In this document: positions 41,449 through 52,748 of the stretch, piece by piece | Numbering within the stretch: the first letter of the stretch is position 1 | Layout: each line of letters begins with the position of its first letter | From: Hirsutella rhossiliensis | Lineage: Eukaryota > Ascomycota > Sordariomycetes > Hypocreales > Ophiocordycipitaceae | Reading direction: 5' to 3' | DNA: 64,000 nt | Assembly: GCF_020360975.1 (NCBI RefSeq) | Contig: NW_025408677.1 | Coordinates: 1,860,001 to 1,924,000, forward strand | Translations under genes and position numbers: made by a program | The notes under the pieces: model-generated | The model's input: only the letters and a program-made list of their open reading frames with translations | What the model was told of the DNA's origin: nothing | Databases searched by the model: none

Positions 41449-42389
41449 AGGCCGGACTGAGCGCGTGGTGCTTCTGCGTGGCCTTTACCCCTTGTTTATA
41501 TAGACTTAGCCTAGCTGGTGTAAGATAAGTAGAATAAGGACCCTTTACATATCTTTTGCCTTTTTATTGAAGAGCTATCTTTATAGCCTTGGATAAATGC
41601 CTCCTATTTATTAAGGTGCTATCCTTATATTATATAAATATAAATAATCCTCTTTAAACCTAACCTTTACTTTCTTTTAGTGTAGCTAAAATTTCGGAAA
41701 TACCGTTGCACCATGCATACAGGTACGCGAGTTGTTTTCCGTTATTGGCGCTGTTTTGACACCCCCTTTTCGATTGCCAAGTCCGACTGACCTCGTTGAG
41801 TTTTGAAGGGATGAGCCTGCAAGTTCGGCGAGGCATTGCCCGGGCAATACTAGATTCCCCGGATATGCCTCGAATGGGTGAAGATGAATAATGAATAACA
41901 AACTCTCTTCTATTCATTGGACGCCTGTGATATACATACCTTCGAAACCCCATATCCTATACGTGACAGCCGCACGACAAAAAGCGTAGCTCAAAACTTC
42001 AAACGGCATTTCCCCGAGTCGTATCTGCTTCTCGCATTTGAGGCTCATCTCACTAGATAGGATACCAATTACTCAGTGTACAATATCAGGAATTCGGCGC
42101 GTGATCGTCTGTCCTGCGTCAGCAAGTAGCGCCTCAAATGCTTCTTGTTACCTGGACGCATCCTACGACATATATTGGCCACGAGCACATGAAGCGTGGT
42201 TCCGAACCATCGAGTTGTATATAAGATCGAGATACGACCGCCAACTCCCACCAGCTTGACATCAGTGATATTCCATCATGGTTCCACTGGGGTCTGCGTT
42301 GACATTAACAAACATTTAACTTTCAAAGAGGGCAGATTGTGAAGTCTCACGTCGTATTTGCCTTTATTCTCGATAAGCTTAAGGCGGCA
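41449..42389. other. Non-coding interval with AT-rich relic
   Basis: 41,500-41,690 is very AT-rich and poor in CpG (TTATATTATATAAATATAAATA), again resembling mutated repeat DNA. The remainder shows no recognised feature. Confidence 0.4.
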
Positions 42390-43568
42390 TGCCGCTTGTC
42401 AACGGTCTGTCTACTTCCACTTCGGCCGTGGGCCAACATTCGTTCGCGATAGCGGCCACAGCGGTCATTCGAGCAGATGCCAGCCGTGACAGTTGGGTTG
42501 ATAGAGGTCTTGACTCATATTGCAGGCAGAGATAGCTGGTTGGAACCGGCCGGTCCTCTGTTTCTATATAACATTGAAGATCCGGATGGACGTTGTTCGG
42601 AAAGAAAGAAAGAACCCCAAGGCTCCGACTTGCGTGCCGCACCGGTTCTAGCACACCATCTACAAATGGTAGACCAAGGCTTAGCCAGCAGCATTGAACT
42701 CTTTGGAGATGATGTGGGAAAATCGAAACTGATAGTGGAGAGACTGAGAATGCTCTCCGACATTGAGCAGAGCATGAAAATGGCTGGGAGAATCATTATT
42801 GGTGGTAACGGGTAGGTTTCGCCATGCATGCTTAGCTATTTCCGCGATCGACGGGTCCGCGAGCCTTTCGTTATGGATTCTTCATGACTAGACGCACAGT
42901 ACATTGACGAATACCCACAACTTTTGCCAGCAAACACTTCCCGGCGCTGGTGCCTGATGGTCAACGATCCATTAGCTGCCGTCCGAGTCTTGGAAGAAGC
43001 TCACCCGAAGAGTTTCGCAGACGCCAAACTTCAATGCTGCCAGAAGCGAACTGACCATCCGCACCCCTTTTTGATGATCGACGAAGGTCGGAGCCGCATG
43101 TTCAAGCCAACAACGGGAGAGAGCAGCACGTCCAGGAGAGCGTCGAAATCCTCAAGCAAGAGACTGGACGGACGGATGACGAGATCTTCGGGATCCCGGT
43201 GCTGTATCGCACCAGAATCTCGAAAATGGCGGCTGCCGGGCCTGAGATTCAACGGCACAGTGGAAACCCCAGGCGGAACCTCATAAGGCGGTTAACCAAC
43301 ATGAACGACGTTCTGGAATACATCTGTCCCAGTGTCATCAATGGCCTCGTCTTGGGCGACTAGTCTATGTCGCATCCAAGCAGTGAAGCCTGCTCATCAT
43401 AAACAACAAACGGACATGCTGGAGGAGGCTGTCGTCAGGGGGTACAGTAAACGCGGCTTCAAGGTGGACTTTGCCGAAGACTTCTTCTTCGTTGCGAGAC
43501 CCGGAGACCTCCGTCGCTCGACCAACGCTTTCCGTGACCCGTGGAAGCCTTGGTACAAGTCCAAGTAG
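42390..43568 (+). pseudogene. Protein-arginine deiminase (PAD) pseudogene
   Basis: Relic of a PAD, the Ca2+-dependent enzyme converting peptidyl-arginine to citrulline. Pieces in several frames follow family order: IRADASRDSWVD (middle domain), GPLFLYNIEDPDGRCSE, KLIVERLRMLSDIEQSMKMAGRIIIGGNG, YIDEYPQLLPANTS (42,902-42,940), NDPLAAVRVLEEAH, EIFGIPVLYRTRISKMAAAGPEIQRHSGNPRRNLIRRLTNMNDVLEY, CPSVINGLVLGD and finally DMLEEAVVRGYSKRGFKVDF to RPGDLRRSTNAFRDPWKPWYK. Frames are interrupted by stops (for example TAG at 43361) and indels. In the last motif the His-Cys pair that supplies the catalytic cysteine (usually HCxTNxxRD) reads Arg-Arg, so even a repaired frame would lack the nucleophile. Confidence 0.72.
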
Positions 43569-45076
43569 CACGACTCGACGGGCTGGTCTCTGACGACTGT
43601 ATTCGGCCGAGGGCCAAAAGCCAAAACGACATGGCTTACTTCGTACAGAGACGCTCAAACAAGGATCCGGATCAATCATTGGCAGGCATTTAAAGCGCGT
43701 GCTATGCCCTGTCTGTGCGTTCGCAGCATGGATCTTCCCCCAAGCCGTTGTGTAGATTCGGACATCGAATCGTATGTCCTTGTCGGCCGTCCAGGCCTTT
43801 GTGGACTCTGGGGGGCCGGGGGGACTTGAGCCATCCGAAAGACCGTGTACGAATGCCAGGTAATCAATAGTTCTGAGACAGTCATCAAGTCCCAGGCCGA
43901 TTGATCCGGCTGCGCGTAATGGGGCGAAAGCCGAAATGAGGAGACAGGAAAAAGAAACATGTCAATCAAGCAGCAAATGATGGAGCCTCCCCGTCCTGGA
44001 TTACGCGGGGGATTCAAGTCGCGTCTCCCCTCCCTTCTTCCCCCCCCTCTCTCTCGTCATTATAGTACCGGCACAATGAGACATGATGGAAAACAAGGCG
44101 GACAAGCCACTGGAATTCCGGTCCTTGGCTGTTGCTGGCCAACATGACTACGCCGTCGCATGTCCCTCGGCGCTCAGTCGTCGACGTCCGGCATGACCTC
44201 CGCGGGTCCCGGCACGTCGGCGCATTCGTCTTGACTTGGACCCCAAGGAGACTCACTCATTGGAGACCGGGCCCCTTGTTAAGGCGGACAGGGCTTAGGG
44301 AAGAAGTAAAAAAAGAGTAAGGGGAAAGGAAAACCACCTAAAAATAGATCAGTCTCGCAGGTAAAGACGTCCGTCCATGCGCCTGGAACCAAGAGCCAAG
44401 GCCCAAAGACATTCGGCAAGGAGACAAAGCACGCAAGAGGCTTGATAGCTGAGATAAGGAGGGCACGGAGAGAGCCTCTCGTCGTGTCTCTGCACAATGG
44501 ATGGCGGCGCCCTTGTCTGGCATGGCCTGCGAGGAGCATTTGCGCCCCTTTGGACCGGACAGCCAAGTCAGTGCCCGAGCAACGCGTCGCCGCCTGCCCC
44601 CGATGAGAGACACGAGTGAGGTCGAAATACAGTGCTCACGGGACAAGAGGCGTCCCAGCAGAGATGGCATGTCTCATGCTTCAGGCCCTCCTGCATTCCA
44701 ACCTACCGCCTGCCACATACCGTTTCCCATGTCCAATCTTGCTGGACGTGCCGTGGGGGGTTTAGATAATCTGCTTCATCGGAAAACCTTCCTCTCCTCG
44801 ACTGAGGCCACATTCCTAGCCCCTCCAGGCAAGCCCTATCCATCGACTTGGCCGGCCAGCTGGCAGGACAGGGCGGGCTTTAGACGTCATACAGTACCTG
44901 TCCTGTCTCATCGACTGCCCGTGAGACATTTTATATGAGACGCCCCTCCCTCCCCAAGAGTATAAAGCGTGCCTCCCCCCCCCCCTGTTGAGGCCCTCTT
45001 TCGGCCCACGCCCACTATCGCATGTTGATGTGAGTTTGATTACTGCTACTCTTCAAGGCCAAATCAAATCGCCAAG
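43569..45076. other. Intergenic 1.5 kb
   Basis: No gene recognised. The right end is the promoter of the four-cysteine secreted protein, with C-rich runs and a TATA box at 44961. Confidence 0.45.
44961..44967 (+). promoter_or_regulatory. TATA box upstream of the four-cysteine secreted protein gene
   Basis: TATAAAG 116 bp upstream of ATG 45077, in a pyrimidine-rich setting typical of fungal core promoters. Confidence 0.45.
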
Positions 45077-45603
45077 ATGAAAGTGAGCTTCCCAACCAAC
45101 AGAGCAGTCCAAAGCACCGCCCGAGAATTCTGACATTCCACTCGACAGGCATCCCTCTTCTACTGCGTCGCGCTCTGCGTTCCCGGCATTCTGGCGATGA
45201 CGACTTCTCAAGTTCCTCACAGTGCGACGCGCCGCCCAAGTCTCCCGAGCCAACGAGTACACACCAGCTAACGATGAAGACCGTCAGACCGGGCCCGGCA
45301 AGGTAATTCCAAGAGAGACGCCATCGAGGACCTGACCGAAAAGGTACAACGCCGCCACGAACAATCGAGTTCGTCAATCGCCCCTGACACTGGTTCAGTG
45401 TCCCGACGTGGAGGAACCCTGCGCCCGCGCTTTCAACGCCATTCGGATCTTTCAGGATACGGACGAGACTGAGGACGACATCGGCACGCTTAAAGACGAT
45501 CTCAAGGCAAGTCGACGTCCTTGCTGACCCTCGGGCAACCGTGCTGACAAGGACACAGGACGAGGATGAATGTAGGGACGCCATTGAGAGGTGCCGAAGT
45601 TAG
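45077..45603 (+). CDS. Small secreted four-cysteine acidic protein
   Basis: Five-exon model: 45077-45082, 45149-45221, 45288-45343, 45399-45506, 45559-45603, with matching phases, introns of 66, 66, 55 and 52 bp, and a CTAAC branch site in the second. The last intron has a GC donor (AAG|GCAAGT), the optimal GC-AG consensus. The product is 95 aa: signal peptide (MKASLFYCVALCVPGILA), a short basic stretch, then an acidic mature region with paired cysteines CPDVEEPC and CRDAIERC and a DTDETEDD run between. Two disulfides in a small helical protein are likely. I do not recognise a homologue. Exon 2/3 borders are the least certain part; secretion and the last three exons are well supported. Confidence 0.6.
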
Positions 45604-47172
45604 CACAAGTCAACTTAGGAAAGCTGGTAGTGCTCGTTTCTGTTTGCCGGGCCATGCAGGCCTTGCGTTGGCACCTGTGGATCTTGCAGGTTCTCTTAAT
45701 GTACGGGGGTTGGAGGAAGGTTGTTTACGACACTGGGTGACGGTACCGAATCAATCCTGTGAAAGGTGTCTTGATGGGTGGCTCTCAATGCAGGTAAAAG
45801 TTAGAATTGTACCCAAAATAATGCATCAACCTGTTCAATGTTTCCATTCCGTTCACACCCCATCTTGACCTCAACGGCAACTACATGCCACACGTTGCGG
45901 CACACAAACGCCATCGGCCCATTTCGTAAGACTATTCATCAACTGACCTTGCTTCCAACGCGAAGCATTGGTCAAGGGGAGGCCGCCCCCTTCCCCTCTC
46001 CTTTCTTCACTGTCCTTGGGCGATCTATTCCCCCTGACTGACTGCTCTCCCGCCTGATTCAAGAGTTCTGAAAAGAACAGTCTCCAGGGGGGCAATCTCA
46101 TAACGAAGTTGTCTTTCATTCCACCTTCAAACTCTTGCATATCCTGATTAGGACCGGCCCTAATGTCGAATCTGAGAACTACCTCCGAGATTGTGTCGCC
46201 GAGATCTTGCATCGCCAGAGGCTTTCCAATGAAAGCATGAGCCCCTAAGGCCTCGTTAGCTGACTATATGAGCAGACAAACATGCGTATTGAGTTACCGG
46301 TGGAAATGGGAACAAAGGCGGTCTTGTCCACCATTTCTGTCCTGGAACGCCACCTCTCGGAGACGAACTGCTCGGCGTGAGGGTCGACACTCGGCTTTGG
46401 ATCAAACGAGTTCGAACCTGACTATTCGTGCTGGAGGGTAAGCGCCGTCGGACTTACATCTGCCGATGACGTTTTGCGAGCCTTGGACATCCATGCCCCC
46501 TGGTACATGTTTTCCACCGACATCGACTTCTTCAGGCCGATTGACGTGAGGGCTGGAGGGTACATGCATCTCGTTACATCTTTACTCTAGGCTGAGATGC
46601 AGGAATATGGGAGAAGCGTCTCTTGTTGCCACAACGGGGCAGAGGTGCCTCCTTGTTGCATTCCGCTGCACCGGGTATAGGTTGGAGTATCCTGATGAAT
46701 TCGGGTTGCTGGGAGCACAGGCCGCAGATGTGCCATGGCCTGTCCAGGACCCGGGGAAGCCATGCGGGAGCATTGGAGACTGCAAGTGAGCTGAGAGCGA
46801 GGCTATAACTTTGACGGGTCCATTCACCCGAAGCGCGTTGACGACGATTGGCTCGTCCTTTTCATGAGTCCTCTAGACGAGACCCGTCGTCGACCGCATG
46901 CCTGGCGCTGTCATCTGATGCACGTCTCTACCGGTCTGGCTGCTCAACATGTCGTCCTTGGACATATACGTTCGATCAAGACGACGGCTATAAAACAACT
47001 GAAAAAGGGGAGTTTCCGCACAGTGATTCCAAGTTACAATACAGGGCGCTGAAACAGCCAGCCACTGGTTCAATCTGACAGCCGTCTCCCCAGGTCTCCA
47101 TGTGCTGGCAGGCTTTACAGCAGCCCGAACGCGTACCAAGACAAAGAGATGCCGCATCGCTGGATGACAGCC
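45604..47172. other. Intergenic 1.6 kb with unassigned coding-like pieces
   Basis: Plus-strand pieces at about 46,160-46,550 (ENYLRDCVAEILHRQRL, then EFEPDYSCWRVSAVGLT and RALDIHAPWYMF) look protein-like but lie in different frames, so they may be a decayed gene. I cannot name the family. The rest appears non-coding. Confidence 0.3.
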
Positions 47173-48896
47173 CTAGAAAGTCACAGGCAACTCGACGATG
47201 CCGACGTCCTTGTGCAGGGGCGTGCAGCTGATCTCGTCAAACGGCACCGCCAGCCTGAGCGCCGGCAGCCGCTGGAAGAGGGTGGCTGATACGGCCGCAC
47301 ATCCGTCCCGGTCAGCCAAGGCTCCGTCTACCGGGCGGCGGGCGGGCGGTTCGGGAACTTACAGAACACCGTCTCCAGCTCCGCCTTGGCCAGCCGTTCT
47401 GCGACGCAGCGGTGGTCGCCCCATCCGAACCCGAGGGGGTCCTTGCCCGCTGGCCAGGAGCGGAACATGTCGAACGAGTCGGGGTCGGCAAAGACGTCGG
47501 CGTCCCTGTTGGCCGACTGGTTGGACGCGATGATGCCCTCGCCGGCCTTGATGAGCTGCACCGGGGCGGCAATGTTGGCCCGCGTCTCGAGAAGGGGGGA
47601 GAGTCGCACACGCACCTTGCCGCCAATCTCGACGTCGACCTTGGCCGTCCGCTTCATGGCCAGTGCAGACGCCGTGTGGTACCGGCAGAGCTCCTCGACG
47701 AACAGCGGCGCCAGCGATGCGTCGGCCCTCAGCCGCGCCAGCTGCTCCGGATGCTGCAGCAGCGTCACCACTCCCTTGTTTCGATGCAAACGTCGTCAGC
47801 GCTCGTTAGTCCCGTGGCTCGACTCATGCGGGTTGCGTTTGGCGGCACGTACCAGAGCAATCATGCTGACCACGGTTGCGTTGCCGGCGACAATCAGCAG
47901 AAACGCAACCTGCACGGCGTCGGCCGCCTCGAGGCGCCCGGGCCGCACCTGGTGGACGACCAGATCGCTGATCAGATCGTCCTCGGGCTGCTTGCTTCGC
48001 TGGTCGACGAGCTTGGCGAGGTAGTCGAGCAGCCCCCTGAACCAGCATGCTGCATCAGCCGTCCCGGACCTACAGCGTCACGCCATCTCGGTATAGGGGG
48101 AGAGGACACCGCTCGACGTACTGGCTTGCGGCAGAGGCCTCTCGTGCCGTCGAGCTTCCGTTGGAGCGGATCTCGGCGTGGCGGGTCAGCTTCTCGAGAT
48201 CCTGGGGAGGGATGCCGAGAATCGTGTAGATGATCTGCCCACATGTGGCTTGCGTGAGCGTCCAGACTGCCTCGCAAACTCGATGCCGCAAAGAGTACAT
48301 ACGTATGATGGAACGGGCAGCGCGAATTCCTTGACCAGGTCCACGGGGCCCTCCGCGCACCCCCTGGCTGCAAGGCCATCCAGCAGGTCGTCGACAGTCT
48401 TTTGCATGAACGGCCGCAGGGCCTCGACGTGCTCCGATGAGAACCACCGCTCGACCATGCCCCTGTCTCCCATGGTCAGCACACCATCGATGTATGTACA
48501 CAAAGCCCCAGGGGGCCGGAAACGTCGACCTGCCTCTGTCGCATGTGATCTGGCGCGTCCATGTCCACAAACGTCGGCCTGGCCTTGGCCGCCGCCTTCC
48601 CCCCGGCACTCAGCTCCGGGAAACCGGGCCGCGTACGTTCCTGCGCGGACCAGGGTCAGCCGAGAGTCGCGGGGACGGGGAACAACGTGGCCATGGGGGG
48701 TGCATGCCTTTGACAGCCGAGGGTCCGTTGCGACAGCCGTCACGTCCTTGTACTTGGTGACAAGCCAGGCGACGCTGCCGTCAAACAGCTTGATCCTCGA
48801 GACGGCATCAGGGCCGGCGCGGAGCCGGGCGTACTCGGCAGGTGGCTCCATGGCCGAGGCCCGCTGGAAGGGGAAGCTGGGTGGCTCCGTCGTCAT
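47173..48896 (-). CDS. Cytochrome P450nor, nitric oxide reductase (CYP55)
   Basis: Soluble P450 that reduces NO to N2O directly with NAD(P)H in fungal denitrification and NO detoxification. Eight exons: 48708-48896, 48534-48640, 48303-48462, 48122-48234, 47853-48036, 47616-47774, 47363-47555, 47173-47285; 405 aa, close to the 403 aa of Fusarium P450nor. Landmarks are [21 protein letters not shown], the RTRPGFPEL block, [15 protein letters not shown], the I-helix [19 protein letters not shown] (ExxR), ASNQSANRD and the heme loop [11 protein letters not shown] with Cys354. It ends [11 protein letters not shown]. No mitochondrial presequence is seen, so the cytosolic form is expected. The first two introns have GC donors (AAG|GCATGC and AG|GCAGGT), and the 60-nt sixth intron (47556-47615) is itself open, so it could be mis-annotated as coding. 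Confidence 0.93.
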
Positions 48897-51800
48897 CTTG
48901 CAGGAGTGACTGGCTGAGGGTATGTAGCAGCGAGAACAGAGGGTGAGGTTACTAGAGTTGAGGGCAGATCAAACCATGAGGAGATTGAACCCGATTGTCG
49001 CCTAGACAGCAGCCTTGAGGCGTTTTATATTGAATATATACTGCGGACGGCTCCTGAGCCCCCGTGGCGAGTCCTGCGCCGCTGCATTTCCAGAATTCCT
49101 GCTCCCTACACGATTCCCACTCGTCAGTCGCCTACGGCCTTGATTCTGGGCCATGCCTCGTATGATTCTTTGCTTCGCTTTGTCAAACTCCGCGGACAAA
49201 CAGTGTTTGCACCCAAGCAGCTGAGGGCATCGAGCCCGGCTGCATGTGCGAGCCGCCGGTTTCCTCCGGCGGCGCCTCTGTCTGCGAGCTGCTTCTCCGG
49301 TGCTTCCATATGTACCATGGAGGCCCCGAGGGCATGGCCTCGGAGGTCTCCTCGGACATATCATGAGTCCGGGCGGACGCGATACGAGGGGCCATGGCAT
49401 CGGGGCTCGACCAATCAAGAGGATGCCGAATATTTCCGCTTTCTCGGTATACGATGATCGAGGCGGGCGGATGATTGGTAATTCGAGTTGCGCGCGTGAC
49501 TTTTGAGGGCTGATTGTTTATTGCCTCGCTGTCATTGGAGACAATGCGGAGACACAAGTCTTGTCAACCACCCTGATCCCTGCAAGGATCCTACCCCTTG
49601 ACAACAGATGCGACTGCCGGATCCTGTAACTGGCCGGGGCCCGCAAAAGCGACATGATTCACGCCTGCTCGGTTCTCCGGGGAGGGCATGTCCACCCTCT
49701 ACGGTGTACTCGGGTGTCGGTCTTGAGTAAGGAAACGCTGCGCCAAAGGGGCCGTGAGGATCCAAAGCAGGCCCAACCCCCTTGAGGCCCTGTCTTGAAC
49801 GCGCCCCCTCGACAGGGAGGCCATCAAACAGCAATCGTTTATAGGGGTAAGCAGTTGCCGGGTTAATTGAAAAACAGCAGCTGGTCGAAGAAAAGGCAGG
49901 GCCGGCAGAGTCGACTGACGATTGATCATACGTATACACGGTGAGCAGAACATCCGGGGTCTAGGTTCCGACGCGGGGGATGGAAAGCCCGTCGCCTGAC
50001 CGAGTCGACAAGTCACGGCGGCTTGCTTCTACGGCTGAGTGTGCGGAAGCTTTGAGGATGCCGCGGATGCTGTGTGTATGATGTGGTACTATCAATTCAA
50101 CCTCTGGCTTCTTCAGCTCGATGGCGTCCCGGGCGAGTGATCAAGGTCCGGCAATTCTCCCAAGACGGTTCTCATTCTCCCTCAGGAACTCGCCGACGTG
50201 ATGAACAAGTCGTTCCGGCCGACCACGAGCCCTCACGGTGCCATCTTGCTCGTGCCCCTGCTAGAGAGAACCGCCCCTCCGTCTCGGGCAGAGCTGACTC
50301 TGAGGGGAGAGAGGGACCGCCCCCAGCTCCATTGCATCGAGGGTTTCACGACCAATTCCGTTGCGGGTGCCCTCGTGCTGTGGTCCTCTCCCTGACATGT
50401 GAGGCCGTCGGGGGGGGGGCGTGGACGATGCCGTCGTTGCGCCGCCTTCGGAAGCAGTGCGCTGAGGTCAAGAGGACCGCTGATTCTTCAACTGAGCAAC
50501 TCAACTGCCCCAGAGGAACATGTAGTGGCCCTAGCCTCCGCCCTTGATCAAGCAGAGACCTAGTGCCTCTTCACTACGGGGAAACGCCAACGAAAAGAGG
50601 GCGCCTTATACCCCTCCTCTTCGCCCCGCCCCGGCGCCGGACCACGCCCCGAAAGCCCGCCGCGCCGGCCCCACTCCTGTCGCCGCCGGCGCCGTGCCCC
50701 ACCACCAGGGGCCCGGGGGAGAGAGAGCAGCCTGTCATCAAGTCCCGTGGTCGGCCTCGGCTGCTACATAGTCACGACGACTGTCACGACGTGTCCCATG
50801 AGCTATCTTCATCCGGTTTGTAAGCTCATCAAAGCCGCCGGTCGCAAGTTGGCAGGCAGGCTTCCACCTTGAAAAGCTCAAGTGATGGAAAAGCCAGACG
50901 AGAAACTGAAAGACGGGGGGGGGGGCAATGATGCATGTGCAGAAAGAGCCCCCCGGATGACTGCGAATTCCCGTGCGTCGCACGCGATCAGGAGGCGGCC
51001 CTCGGGGGCGTCCTTGCATCTGCCTAATTCGTTCCTGTGGCCGCCGACTCGCTGGATAAGAGGCTTGGCGTCACCCTTTGCCGACTTCACAAGCCAGGAG
51101 AGCAGCGCTCGTCCAAGTACATAGAGAGCTCTGTGCAGGTTCTGGCACAGAGGGAGGGGGAGTGAGAGTATTCATTTACAACACAACCACGCATGCACCA
51201 GTCGCAGCCTACGAGCCAACCATTGCCAAACATACACGGCGTATATTCCGGTCCGTGTCAGCACATGTCATCTGTCGCGCCCACTCATCTCTTTCCTTTC
51301 GTTGCCTCGCGGCCACACCGATCCCTTCTCTTCTTTTTGCCCCAATCGTCCCAATCATACACCGAGCCCGCCCGTGGGCTGGCGCCTCAGACTGTCCCTG
51401 GCCCTGCAGAGCCGGCCACGACGAGTTGGGCACGTCTGCATCTGCATGACTTGGCACGCACCGCATGTCTCTTCACCTACTTGTCGCCTGCTCCCGCTAA
51501 GAAAAAAACAAGTCGGGCTTTCGCCTTTGGTGACTGTAGTACCGGAACGATAAAAAGAGGTGTGCCAGGCGAGGAGGAAATGGAAAAGAAAATCAAGGGA
51601 GAGAGGCAAGGGAGAAAGAGGCCGGGCCCCATCAAGACGCGCGCGCCCAAGTGTCGGGCGAAATACCGTAGCGAAGGGGGGGGAGGAAATGAAAAAAGGT
51701 ATCTCGGAAATTCCAGGCCGCTAGATGATAGTGATGAAGAAAATGCCGTTTCTTGCCCGTCGCGTCGCAATGCATTGCCAAGGGAACAAAAAGCAAAAGC

Positions 51801-52748
51801 CAAGGAAAGACAAAGGGGAGAAAGTATGAGTTGGGTGAGACGAGTACAATATTGCCACTCTCTCCCTACTTCAATGCGCCACGGGAGCGGAGGCCGCCCG
51901 TGACTCTCGGTCACGGCTCCTGAGCCAGAGTCACGAGTTCCAAGGAGTCGCAACGACTGTTGCTGAAGCTGCAGGCGCTGGACAGCCGCAATGCCGAAGA
52001 AGGCGTCAAAGACCAAGACGAAACCGTAGAATGAGGGGCCTCGAGACGGCATGTTGGGCCACCTGTTCGACAAACACTGACTCACCTCCCTCGCGAGGGC
52101 TGGAGGCTTGGCAGCGCCGTGTTGTCGTTTCTTTTTTCGCACTCGGCCCCCTTCGAAAGTCTTTGCTGGCGCAAGCGTTGGCGCTGACGAGCCGCCCTGT
52201 AGTCTGGACAATCAGGGTCCCCCTGCCGTGATGTTCAGAGAGCCCATGTTTCGGGGAGATCCGGCTTTGCCGTGGGGACCATCGACTTTCGGCAATCGGC
52301 GCGACGTGATGGAATTCTGCAGCCAGCCATGCTTCCCGAGGCATCCAACGAGCCGACCCCGGGCCGATGGCATGTCACCGTCTCCGTTGCACCGCACCCG
52401 CGTGCAGGTTGCCGTTGCAATCGCGCAACTGCCGCGTCGCACAAGCGCTGCCAGTGTGCTTTTGTCTCTCGAGTCGTGCGATCGCCCCGCCTGTATAAAA
52501 GCTTCTGGCGAAGCTCGCGCCGGCCACCAGTCTGCAACCAGCTGCGGAACCCAGTGGGGATGGCAACGTGGAAAAAGGGCGCCTCAAGTCTAGAATGGTC
52601 TCCCTGCAGGGGGCGAGCCTGTTGCACAGTACAGGCCCAACTTTCTTTTTCCCCTTTGCCTCCCTCGCGCAGCATGGGCGAGACATGACCTTTCGCCCCG
52701 GTGGCATACACGTGGGCCCAATCGAGAGAGCCCTGCGTGCGGGCTGCG
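48897..52748. other. Gene-poor 3.9-kb interval
   Basis: Promoter of P450nor at the left and 3' region of the Ser/Pro-rich gene at the right. Open frames occur on both strands (for example 51,193-51,903) but show no motif, codon bias or splice structure I can defend. G-runs at 50,410 and 50,917 and a GC-rich tract at 50,600-50,720 are present. Confidence 0.5.
49188..49195. promoter_or_regulatory. NirA-like nitrate-response site CTCCGCGG
   Basis: CTCCGCGG matches the Aspergillus NirA consensus CTCCGHGG and sits 292 bp upstream of the P450nor ATG (48896, minus strand). Nitrate induction of P450nor genes is known in Fusarium. A single 8-bp match can arise by chance. Confidence 0.35.

Noticed and set aside
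51193..51903. 236-codon plus-strand frame in the gene-poor interval
   Set aside because: Low-complexity Lys/Arg/Glu-rich second half and no recognisable start or conservation signal.
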